Assembly (NCBI RefSeq): GCF_001424545.1
Contig: NZ_LMQL01000012.1
Span: 315,371-379,370, forward strand
From: Ramlibacter sp. Leaf400
GTDB lineage: Bacteria > Pseudomonadota > Gammaproteobacteria > Burkholderiales > Burkholderiaceae_C
DNA: 64,000 bases
Direction: 5' to 3'
Shown: in pieces, positions 56,356-64,000 of the stretch
How positions within the stretch are numbered: the first letter of the stretch is position 1
Layout: each line of letters opens with the position of its first letter
Notes under the pieces: generated by a model
Told to the model about the DNA's origin: nothing
The model's database searches: none
Seen by the model: only the letters and a program-made list of their open reading frames with translations
Translations under genes and position numbers: made by a program

Positions 56356-57471
56356 TCAGGCAAACACGCCGGCCGTGTCCTGCATGCGCGCCGACACCTC
56401 GCCCAGGTGGTGCAGGGTGTCGCCGTAGCTCAGCTCCAGCTGCGTGAGCTTCTTGAAGTAGTGGCTGCCCACGTATTCGTCGGTCACGCCGATGCCGCCG
56501 TGCAGCTGCACCGAGTTCTGGCCGACGAAGCGCATGGCCACGCCCAGCTGGTACTTGGCCCGGGCCATGGCGCGGCGGCGTTCGTCGGCCGGCGCGTTGA
56601 GCTTGAGGCTGGCGTAGTAGCTCATGGAGCGCGCCAGCTCCTGCTGCATCTTCATGTCGGCGAAGCGGTGGCGCAGCGCCTGGAAGGTCGCGAGGGTCAC
56701 GCCGAACTGCTTGCGCGTGTTCATGTAGTCGGCCGTCAGCGCCATGGTCTTGTCGATGGCGCCCACGCCCTCGGCGCAGGTGCAGGCGATGCCCACGTCG
56801 ACGGCGTGTTCCAGCGCCACGAGGCCGTCCTGGGCGACCAGCGTGGCGGGAGCGTTGGTGAACGTCACTTCGGCGGCGCGGCTGCCGTCCAGCGTGGTGT
56901 AGCCGTTGGCCTGCACGCCGGAAGCGGAGCGAGCCACGAGCAGCAGCACGATCTTGCCGCCGGAGGTCGCGGGCACCAGGAAGGCATCGGCCTGGTCGCC
57001 CGCGGGCACGAGGCTCTTGGTGCCGCTGACGGTCCAGCCGTCGCCCTGCTGCTTGCCCTGCGCCTCGCAGCGGTCCAGGCGCCAGCGGGCCTTGCGCTCC
57101 TGGTGGGCCAGCACCACCAGTGCTTCACCCGAGGCGATCTTCGGCAGCCACTCGCCCTTCACGGCCTCGGGTGCGTAGCCGGCAATCACGGCGCCCGAGA
57201 CCAGCGCCTGCGAAAGCGGCTCCAGCACCATGCCGCGGCCCAGTTCCTCCATCACCACCATGCCCTCGACCGGGCCCATGCCCATGCCGCCGTGGTCCTC
57301 GGGGATGTAGAGGCCGGCCAGGCCCAGTTCGGCCAGCTCGCCGTAGGTCTTGCGGTCGAAGCCGCCGGCGCGCACCGCCCCACGGCGCCTCTCGAAGTCG
57401 TAGCTGCGGTCCACCCACTTGCGCACCGCGTCGCGCAGCTGTTCCTGCTCGTCGGAGAAATCGAAATCCAT
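56356..57471 (-). CDS. Acyl-CoA dehydrogenase, second of pair
   Basis: FAD enzyme of 371 residues, shorter than its upstream partner. It begins MDFDFSDEQEQLRDAVRKWV and has GLYIPEDHGGMGMGPVEG; the C-terminal helical bundle includes QLHGGIGVTDEYVGSHYFK. The usual catalytic Glu position is not clear, so it may form a heteromer with the first gene, as in ACAD pairs for cholate or aromatic acid side chains. It starts ten bases after the first dehydrogenase stop. Confidence 0.9.
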   Translation of the reverse strand: MDFDFSDEQEQLRDAVRKWVDRSYDFERRRGAVRAGGFDRKTYGELAELGLAGLYIPEDHGGMGMGPVEGMVVMEELGRGMVLEPLSQALVSGAVIAGYAPEAVKGEWLPKIASGEALVVLAHQERKARWRLDRCEAQGKQQGDGWTVSGTKSLVPAGDQADAFLVPATSGGKIVLLLVARSASGVQANGYTTLDGSRAAEVTFTNAPATLVAQDGLVALEHAVDVGIACTCAEGVGAIDKTMALTADYMNTRKQFGVTLATFQALRHRFADMKMQQELARSMSYYASLKLNAPADERRRAMARAKYQLGVAMRFVGQNSVQLHGGIGVTDEYVGSHYFKKLTQLELSYGDTLHHLGEVSARMQDTAGVFA

Positions 57472-57481
57472 GGTGGCCTCC

Positions 57482-58663
57482 TCAGCCGAGAACGGTTTGG
57501 GCGACGATGTTGCGCTGCACTTCGTTGCTGCCGCCGTAGATGGTGGTTTTGCGCAGGTTCAGGTAGGTGGCCGCCAGCGGCGCCAGGCCGTGCGCGCCGC
57601 CGGGGAAGTCGCCCTGCCAGCCCGCTTCCATCGCTTCCTTGATGAAGGGCACGCTGTAGGGGCCGCCGGCCAGCATCATCAGCTCGCTGTAGCGCTGCTG
57701 GATCTCGCTGCCGCGGATCTTCAGCAGGCCCGCGATGTCCAGCGAGTTCTTGCCGGACTTCTCGGCCGACAGCACGCGCAGCACCAGCATCTCCAGCGCC
57801 ACCACTTCCACTTCGAGCCGGGCGATCTCGTCGCGGAAACGCAGGTCGTCCCAAACGCCTTCGGACTTGGCGATGCGCTTGAGGCGCTCGAGCTCGCGCT
57901 TGGCGCGGTTGACGTCGGCGATGTTGGTGCGCTCGTGCGAGAGCAGGTGCTTGGCGTAGGTCCAGCCCTTGTTCTCCTCGCCGATCAGGTTCTCGGCCGG
58001 CACTTCGACGTTGTCGAAGAACACCTCGTTCACCTCGTGACCGCCGTCCAGCATGATGATCGGCCGCACGCTCACGCCGGGCGACTTCATGTCCACCAGC
58101 AGGAAGGAGATGCCGGTCTGGGGCTTGCCCTCGGTGCTGGTGCGAACGAGGTTGAACATCCAGTCGCCGTACTGGGCCAGCGTGGTCCAGGTCTTCTGGC
58201 CGTTGAGGATGTATTTGTCGCCCTTGCGCTCGGCGCGGGTCTTGAGCGAGGCGAGGTCGGAGCCGGAGCCCGGCTCGCTGTAGCCCTGGCTCCACCACAC
58301 CTCGCCGCTGGCGATGCCGGGCAGGAAGCGCTTTTGCTGCTCGGCGTTGCCGAAGGCCATGATCACCGGCGCCACCATCACCGGGCCGAAGGGCACGAGG
58401 CGCGGCGCGCCGGCCAGCGCCAGCTCCTCCTCGAACAGGTGCTTCTGCACCGCGTTCCAGCCCGGGCCGCCGAACTCCTTGGGCCAGCCGTAGCCCAGCC
58501 AGCCCTTCTTGCCCAGGATCTTCGCCCAGCGCTGCATGTCGTCGCGCGTCAGGTGCAGGCTGTTGTGCACCTTGTTCGAGATGTCCTGGGGCAGGCTCTC
58601 GCGTACCCAGGCGCGGATGTCTTCCCGGAACTTCTGTTCTTCGGGCGTGAAGGCCAAATCCAT
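57482..58663 (-). CDS. Acyl-CoA dehydrogenase, first of pair
   Basis: FAD-dependent dehydrogenase of 393 residues that would introduce a 2,3-double bond in an acyl-CoA. MDLAFTPEEQKFREDIRAWV, WWSQGYSEPGSGSDLASL, GQKTWTTLAQYGDWMF, and TTIYGGSNEVQRNIV are the family signatures. It is followed by a second, shorter ACAD; such pairs can be heteromers for bulky substrates. ATG 58663 lies 135 bases from the divergent purN. Confidence 0.94.
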   Translation of the reverse strand: MDLAFTPEEQKFREDIRAWVRESLPQDISNKVHNSLHLTRDDMQRWAKILGKKGWLGYGWPKEFGGPGWNAVQKHLFEEELALAGAPRLVPFGPVMVAPVIMAFGNAEQQKRFLPGIASGEVWWSQGYSEPGSGSDLASLKTRAERKGDKYILNGQKTWTTLAQYGDWMFNLVRTSTEGKPQTGISFLLVDMKSPGVSVRPIIMLDGGHEVNEVFFDNVEVPAENLIGEENKGWTYAKHLLSHERTNIADVNRAKRELERLKRIAKSEGVWDDLRFRDEIARLEVEVVALEMLVLRVLSAEKSGKNSLDIAGLLKIRGSEIQQRYSELMMLAGGPYSVPFIKEAMEAGWQGDFPGGAHGLAPLAATYLNLRKTTIYGGSNEVQRNIVAQTVLG

Positions 58664-58798
58664 GTGTGTCTCCGGCGTGAATCGCAACCGCTGATTTTCC
58701 AGCAAGCGCCCGCGGCCGGCCTGTCCGAGTCGCGACAAGTCGTGCGGATGGGCTGGCCGCCGGCTCGCCTGCGCCTGCCGGGATAATCCCGCCCTCCC

Positions 58799-59386
58799 AT
58801 GAAGAACATCGTGATCCTTATCTCCGGCGGCGGCTCCAACATGGCGGCCATCGTCCGCGCGGCCCAAGCGCGCGACTGGCGCGGCCGCTGCGCCGCGCAG
58901 GTTGCCGCGGTGGTCAGCAACCGGGCCGACGCCGGCGGGCTGGATTTCGCCCGGCAGAACGGCATCGCCACCGAGGTGGTGGACCACAAGCGCTTCGAGT
59001 CGCGCGAGGCCTTCGACGCCGAGCTGGCCGCCGTGATCGACCGCCACCAGCCGGCCCTGGTGGTGCTGGCCGGCTTCATGCGCATCCTCACGCCCGGCTT
59101 CGTGTCGCGCTACGCGGGGCGGCTGCTCAACATCCATCCTTCGCTGCTGCCGGCCTTCCCGGGCCTGCACACCCACCGCCGGGCGCTGGAGGAGGGCTGC
59201 CGGTTCGCGGGCGCGACGGTCCACCAGGTCACCGCCGAGCTCGACCATGGGCCCATCCTCGACCAGGCCGTGGTGCCGGTCCTGCCGGAGGACACCGAGC
59301 AGACCCTGGCCGCCCGCGTGCTGACCCAGGAGCACCAGCTCTACCCGCGGGCGATCGAAGCCTTTTTGCGCCGCACCGGAGCCTGA
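58799..59386 (+). CDS. purN: Phosphoribosylglycinamide formyltransferase
   Basis: Transfers a formyl group from 10-formyl-THF to GAR in purine synthesis. The 195-residue protein has ISGGGSNMAAI for the phosphate site, LLNIHPSLLPAFPGLHTH with the catalytic Asn and His, and DHGPILDQ with the Asp. It is four bases before the RsmB-type gene, so they are one transcript. Confidence 0.97.
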   Translation: MKNIVILISGGGSNMAAIVRAAQARDWRGRCAAQVAAVVSNRADAGGLDFARQNGIATEVVDHKRFESREAFDAELAAVIDRHQPALVVLAGFMRILTPGFVSRYAGRLLNIHPSLLPAFPGLHTHRRALEEGCRFAGATVHQVTAELDHGPILDQAVVPVLPEDTEQTLAARVLTQEHQLYPRAIEAFLRRTGA

Positions 59387-59390
59387 CGCC

Positions 59391-60659
59391 ATGCACCCCA
59401 AGGCTTTGCTCGACGCCTGCGCCGACCTGCTGGAGCAGGTGCTGAGGTTCGACCACCCGGCCGACGCCGTGGTGTCGCGCTACTTCCGCGAGCACCGCTC
59501 GCTGGGCCCGCGCGAGCGCGCGACGCTGGCCGAGACGGTCTATGCGGTGCTGCGCCGCAAGCTGCTGTTCGACCACCTGGCGCCTTCCGGCAGCGGCTCC
59601 AAGCCGCGCCGCCTGGCGATCCTGGGCTTCCAGGGGCCACGTGACTTCCTCAAGGGCGCACTGGACGAGCAGGAAAAGCGCTGGCTCGACCAGTGCGACC
59701 AGATCGATCCGTCCGACCTGCTGGAGCGCCATCGGCACAACCTGCCCGACTGGCTGGCCCAGGCCCTGAAGCCGCAACTGGGCGGGGAGTTCTGGGCGCT
59801 GGCGGAAAGCCTGCAGCAGCCGGCCCCGCTGGACCTGCGGGTGAACATGCTGACCGACAAGCGCGAGGACGTGCGGCATGAGCTCGGCCTGGCGGGCATC
59901 GCCGCCCAGCCGACGCCGTACTCGCCCTGGGGCCTGCGCCTGGCCGACAAGCCGGCGCTGACGCGGCTGGACGCCTTCGCGCGCGGCGCGATCGAGGTGC
60001 AGGACGAGGGCTCGCAACTGCTGGCTCTGCTGCTGGAGGCACGGCGCGGCGAGATGGTGGTGGACTTCTGCGCGGGGGCCGGCGGCAAGACCCTGGCGCT
60101 GGGCGCGGCCATGCGCAACACCGGCCGGCTGTACGCCTTCGACGTTTCGGCCCACCGGCTGGACGCGCTCAAGCCGCGGCTGGCGCGCAGCAAGCTCAGC
60201 AACGTGCACCCGGCCGCGATCGCGCACGAGCGCGACGACCGCATCAAGCGGCTGGCGGGCAAGATCGACCGGGTGATCGTCGACGCGCCCTGCTCGGGGC
60301 TGGGCACGCTGCGCCGCAACCCGGACCTGAAGTGGCGCCAGAGCCCCGAGGCCGTGCAGGAGATGGTCGCCAAGCAGGCGGCCATCCTGCGCAGCGCGGC
60401 GCGGCTGCTCAAGCCGGGCGGCCGGCTGGTCTATGCGACCTGCAGCCTGCTGCCGCAGGAGAACGAACTCATTGCCGAAGCTTTCACGGCGGACCACCCG
60501 GAGTTCAAGCCGCTGCCGGTGGCCGGTCTCCTCGAGCAATTGAAGATCGCGCCCACGGGACTGACAAGCGGTGGCTCAGCAGGGGATTTGTATCTGCGGC
60601 TGTGGCCGCATCGGCACCGAACGGACGGCTTCTTCGCCGCCTGCTGGGCGAAAAGTTGA
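59391..60659 (+). CDS. RsmB/NOP family RNA methyltransferase
   Basis: SAM-dependent m5C methyltransferase of 422 residues, close to RsmB (which methylates 16S rRNA C967). A short helical N-domain precedes the catalytic domain: VVDFCAGAGGKTLALGAAM binds SAM, the proline-cysteine in DAPCSGLGTLRRNPDLKW and the catalytic cysteine in YATCSLLPQEN are in place. It follows purN by four bases. Its target could be 16S rRNA or another RNA. Confidence 0.9.
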   Translation: MHPKALLDACADLLEQVLRFDHPADAVVSRYFREHRSLGPRERATLAETVYAVLRRKLLFDHLAPSGSGSKPRRLAILGFQGPRDFLKGALDEQEKRWLDQCDQIDPSDLLERHRHNLPDWLAQALKPQLGGEFWALAESLQQPAPLDLRVNMLTDKREDVRHELGLAGIAAQPTPYSPWGLRLADKPALTRLDAFARGAIEVQDEGSQLLALLLEARRGEMVVDFCAGAGGKTLALGAAMRNTGRLYAFDVSAHRLDALKPRLARSKLSNVHPAAIAHERDDRIKRLAGKIDRVIVDAPCSGLGTLRRNPDLKWRQSPEAVQEMVAKQAAILRSAARLLKPGGRLVYATCSLLPQENELIAEAFTADHPEFKPLPVAGLLEQLKIAPTGLTSGGSAGDLYLRLWPHRHRTDGFFAACWAKS

Positions 60660-60719
60660 CGCCGCTCAAGCTAAGCGCCCGATAGTGCGAAATACTGCAA
60701 CAGAGTGAACCCTCGGCCC

Positions 60720-60725
60720 TAGAAT
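60720..60725 (+). promoter_or_regulatory. Candidate -10 box for the desaturase gene
   Basis: TAGAAT 61 bases before ATG 60787; CTGCAA 19 bases upstream could serve as -35. The same TAGAAT occurs before dcd and the BMP gene. Confidence 0.45.
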
Positions 60726-60786
60726 GGGTCGGATGGGTTCACGGCAGCTTCGCCGTGCCCGTTCGAGAGAAAGTACCCCGAACCTT

Positions 60787-62001
60787 ATGTTGCTTCCCGA
60801 CTGGGCCGTGCTGAATGCGGCCATCGACTGGCTGGCCCATGGCCTGTGGGACCTGAGCTGGTGGCAGATCGTCCTGTACACGCTGGTCACCACGCACATC
60901 ACGATCGCGTCGGTCACCATCTTCCTGCACCGCACCCAGGCGCACCGCGCCATGGACCTGGGGCCCGTCCCCTCGCACTTCTTCCGCTTCTGGCTGTGGC
61001 TGGGCACCGGCATGGTCACCAAGGAGTGGGTGGCCATCCACCGCAAGCACCACGCCAAGTGCGAGACCGTGGACGACCCGCACAGCCCGCAGACGCGCGG
61101 CATCGAGACCGTGCTGTGGCGCGGCGCCGAGCTGTACCGGGCCGAAGCCAAGAACCTGGACACCATGGCCAAGTTCGGCCACGGCACCCCGGACGACTGG
61201 ATCGAGCGCAACCTGTACACCCGCTACAGCTGGCAGGGCGTCGGCCTGATGCTGCTGCTGAACCTGGCCCTCTTCGGCGCCGTCGGCCTGTCCGTATGGG
61301 CCGTGCAGATGCTGTGGATCCCGATCACGGCCGCCGGCATCATCAACGGCATCGGCCACTACTGGGGCTACCGCAACTTCGAGGCGCCGGACGCCAGCAC
61401 CAACGTCTCGCCCTGGGGCCTGATCATCGGCGGCGAAGAGCTGCACAACAACCACCACACCTACCCGACCTCGGCCAAGTTCTCGGTCAAGAAGTACGAG
61501 TTCGACATCGGCTGGGTCTACATCCGCGCGCTCGAGGGCCTGGGCTGGGCCAAGGTCAAGAAGGTGCCGCCCAAGCTGCGCCTGGGCGCCATCAAGCCGG
61601 TGGCCGACGAGAAGACGCTGGAAGCCGTGATCGCCCACCGCTACGAGGTGATGGCCGGCTACGCGCGCGAGATGCGCCGCGTGTGCCAGGACGAGATCGC
61701 CGTGCTCAAGGCCAAGCGGGCCGACCTGTCGCCCCTGAAGGCCGCCCGCCGGTGGCTGCACCGCGACGACGACCGCGTGCCGGCCTCCGCCCGCCTGCAG
61801 CTGGCCCAGGCCCGCGCCGCCCACCCGGTGCTGGACCAGATGGTCACCATGCGCGAGGAGCTGCGCCAGATGTGGCTCAACACTTCGCACTCGCGCGAGC
61901 AGCTGGCCGTCGACCTGCAGGCCTGGTGCCGCCGGGCCGAGGAGAGCGGCATCGACGCGCTGCGGCAGTTCTCGCTGAAGCTGCGGTCGGCGCACGCCTG
62001 A
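60787..62001 (+). CDS. Fatty acid desaturase with long C-terminal extension
   Basis: Membrane acyl-lipid or acyl-CoA desaturase of 404 residues. Three histidine boxes for the di-iron centre are visible: HRTQAHR, HRKHH, and HNNHHT. Four membrane helices surround them. After the last box about 145 residues remain, of which the final 120 are helical and rich in Arg, Glu and Ala, beyond the catalytic fold. It is likely used to adjust membrane fluidity. ATG 60787 is the first Met before the fold. A strong terminator follows. Confidence 0.92.
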   Translation: MLLPDWAVLNAAIDWLAHGLWDLSWWQIVLYTLVTTHITIASVTIFLHRTQAHRAMDLGPVPSHFFRFWLWLGTGMVTKEWVAIHRKHHAKCETVDDPHSPQTRGIETVLWRGAELYRAEAKNLDTMAKFGHGTPDDWIERNLYTRYSWQGVGLMLLLNLALFGAVGLSVWAVQMLWIPITAAGIINGIGHYWGYRNFEAPDASTNVSPWGLIIGGEELHNNHHTYPTSAKFSVKKYEFDIGWVYIRALEGLGWAKVKKVPPKLRLGAIKPVADEKTLEAVIAHRYEVMAGYAREMRRVCQDEIAVLKAKRADLSPLKAARRWLHRDDDRVPASARLQLAQARAAHPVLDQMVTMREELRQMWLNTSHSREQLAVDLQAWCRRAEESGIDALRQFSLKLRSAHA

Positions 62002-62020
62002 CCAGCTTTCACCCACACGA

Positions 62021-62051
62021 AAAGGCGCCGCGCTGCGGCGCCTTTCTTTTT
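62021..62051 (+). terminator. Rho-independent terminator after the desaturase gene
   Basis: AAAGGCGCCGC (62021-62031) pairs with GCGGCGCCTTT (62035-62045) around GCT, followed by CTTTTT. Confidence 0.95.
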
Positions 62052-62060
62052 GGGCCGCGC

Positions 62061-62088
62061 AAAAAGAAAAGCCCCGCGAAGGCGGGGC
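62061..62088 (-). terminator. Rho-independent terminator after rpmG
   Basis: On the minus strand GCCCCGC pairs with GCGGGGC (62082-62088 and 62071-62077), followed by TTTTCTTTTT. It ends the rpmB-rpmG transcript. Confidence 0.9.
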
Positions 62089-62094
62089 TCCTGG

Positions 62095-62114
62095 ATCCCC
62101 GCCTTCGCGGGGAT
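62095..62114. repeat. Short GC palindrome between convergent terminators
   Basis: ATCCCCGC (62095-62102) and GCGGGGAT (62107-62114) flank CTTC. A palindrome of this kind is common between genes in this family. A further imperfect palindrome, GTGACGCGCG to CTCGTCAC, runs on to the rpmG stop. Confidence 0.6.
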
Positions 62115-62138
62115 GAAGTGACGCGCGCTACGCGCTCG

Positions 62139-62309
62139 TCACTTCAGCTTCGTTTCCTTGTACTCGACGTGCTTGCGAGCCTTCGGGTCGAACTTCATGA
62201 TCGACATCTTCTCGGGCATCGTCTTCTTGTTCTTGCTCGTGGTGTAGAAGTGGCCGGTGCCCGCCGTGGACTCCAGCTTGATCTTCTCGCGTCCGCCTTT
62301 GCTAGCCAT
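62139..62309 (-). CDS. rpmG: 50S ribosomal protein L33
   Basis: Ribosomal protein of 56 residues, too short for many gene finders. It reads [20 protein letters not shown] and ends [14 protein letters not shown], the form without zinc cysteines. The ATG at 62309 follows GGAGCACC. It is 15 bases after the rpmB stop and forms the usual rpmB-rpmG pair. Confidence 0.98.
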   Translation of the reverse strand: MASKGGREKIKLESTAGTGHFYTTSKNKKTMPEKMSIMKFDPKARKHVEYKETKLK

Positions 62310-62324
62310 GGTGGTGCTCCTTGA

Positions 62325-62558
62325 TTAGGCCTGGCCGCGGGCACGCATGTCTGCGAGCACGGCGTCGATACCGTTCTTGTCGATCAGGCGAACCGCGGCG
62401 TTGGAAACGCGCAGGCGCACCCAGCGGTTCTCGGTCTCGACCCAGAAACGGCGGTATTGCAGGTTCGGAAGGAACCGGCGCTTGGTCTTGTTGTTGGCGT
62501 GGGAAACGTTGTTCCCCACCATCGGGCCCTTGCCCGTCACTTCGCAGACGCGTGCCAT
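62325..62558 (-). CDS. rpmB: 50S ribosomal protein L28
   Basis: Ribosomal protein of 77 residues. [20 protein letters not shown] and [17 protein letters not shown] are the family's signature. ATG 62558 is chosen because the conserved MARVCEVTG start lies there; an upstream in-frame ATG would add seven residues. It is first in the rpmB-rpmG operon with a TATAAT promoter about 150 bases upstream. Confidence 0.98.
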   Translation of the reverse strand: MARVCEVTGKGPMVGNNVSHANNKTKRRFLPNLQYRRFWVETENRWVRLRVSNAAVRLIDKNGIDAVLADMRARGQA

Positions 62559-62710
62559 GAGCACTCCATTCGCAGTCAACGGCGGTCACTAGCGGCTGCC
62601 GCGCCCGAAGGACGCTTGAGCCTCGCAACTGCCTTACCTCGCCAGAAAGGGTGGCGGTAACCCATCCGCTGGACGGCAGCCTTCCCAGGCCGCCGACAGC
62701 AAAGCCCGCG

Positions 62711-62716
62711 ATTATA
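62711..62716 (-). promoter_or_regulatory. -10 box for the rpmB-rpmG operon
   Basis: A perfect TATAAT on the minus strand, 152 bases before the rpmB ATG. The leader of about 145 bases has GGCTGCCG (62594-62601) and CGGCAGCC (62674-62681), which can pair over a long loop. Confidence 0.65.
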
Positions 62717-62767
62717 GCCGACGCGGTGAAAGCCGCGTGAGCCCCGCGCAGGCATGTCCCGGTTGGG

Positions 62768-63784
<1,017 letters not shown>

Positions 63785-63874
63785 TCAAGCGCCACTCGCG
63801 CCGCGGTCCTTGGGCAATCTCAATCCCGCTGATTGTAAGAACCGAACGATCGCGAACGCGCTGGAGGGAACTGG

Positions 63875-64000
63875 ATGTCGATGCTGTCCAACCTGGAGCT
63901 GATCCGCCGGGTGCCGTTGTTCGCATTGCTCACATCCAACCAAGCCGAGTCCGTCGCCGACGCCGTCGTCAAGCGCCGCTTCAAGCGCGGCGAGACCGTG
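63875..64000 (+). CDS. Cyclic nucleotide-binding domain protein, N-terminus only
   Basis: The first 42 codons of a gene that runs off the window. MSMLSNLELIRRVPLFALLT, then a helix and KRRFKRGETV are the start of a cNMP-binding (Crp-like) domain. GGAGGGA lies six bases before ATG 63875. Whether it is a regulator, a channel-like protein or another type cannot be told from this part. Confidence 0.7.
   Translation, partial: MSMLSNLELIRRVPLFALLTSNQAESVADAVVKRRFKRGETV

Overview
The window is a stretch of high-GC chromosome from a betaproteobacterium. It is most like the Burkholderiales family Comamonadaceae (Ramlibacter, Variovorax and relatives); the genus is a guess. Reasons are the gene pairings ileS-lspA, recJ with an RpfE-type gene, lolC-lolD and rpmB-rpmG, the TctA/TctB and TRAP carriers, and intergenic palindromes that look typical of this family. 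Sixty-two coding genes are called, two of them cut by the window edges. I see no tRNA, rRNA, CRISPR array, transposase, phage or plasmid gene, so this is ordinary chromosome with small repeat-rich islands.

Layout. 1-5.4 kb: end of an adenosine deaminase-like gene, a DUF721 gene, an M23 peptidase and secA, whose leader has two hairpins. 5.4-7.3 kb: a response regulator with an unusual insertion, divergent from a LuxR-type regulator. 7.3-13.9 kb: a helical protein, coaX, a BMP-family binding protein, guaD, a secreted ClpP-fold protein, dcd and two small unknown genes. 13.9-18.6 kb: rpfE-like/recJ and lolC/lolD. 18.6-22.9 kb: a four-gene set running leftward, HtrA-like protease, MoxR ATPase, DUF58 protein and VWA protein. 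23-31.4 kb: tatD, a spermidine-synthase-like gene, a PilB/GspE-type ATPase, tctB-tctA without tctC, an EamA permease, an atypical SDR and a GntR regulator.

31.5-38.3 kb: a tightly packed TRAP operon (dctQ-dctM-dctP) followed by a hydroxyacid dehydrogenase, an RraA-type aldolase, a sugar kinase, an SDR and a cupin. The GntR gene is divergent from it and overlapping palindromes lie between them. This reads as import and breakdown of one sugar acid or hydroxy acid. 38.3-40.9 kb: an EamA permease, a quinone oxidoreductase and a single-domain response regulator. 40.9-46.1 kb: a five-gene overlapping operon of glutamine-synthetase-like ligase, GNAT, Fe-alcohol dehydrogenase, class I amidotransferase hydrolase and aldehyde dehydrogenase. 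The gene set fits gamma-glutamylation of an amino alcohol, two oxidations, then release of an amino acid.

46.2-47.1 kb is another EamA permease. 47.07-47.99 kb is a gene-free nest of repeats: two inverted copies of one palindromic element whose long arms differ between copies but stay perfectly paired within each copy, a second ~180-bp element that also occurs near 23.9 kb, and a perfect 92-bp tandem duplication. 48-64 kb is mainly housekeeping: Na/Pi symporter, lspA, ileS, ribF, an HNH nuclease, a lipoprotein esterase, two acyl-CoA dehydrogenases, purN, an RsmB-type methyltransferase, a fatty-acid desaturase, rpmG-rpmB, trxB, and the start of a cyclic-nucleotide-binding protein.

The most likely undescribed items are the gamma-glutamyl amino-alcohol operon, the compensated palindromic element, and the hairpin leader of secA. 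All functions are read from motifs by eye; no database search was possible.
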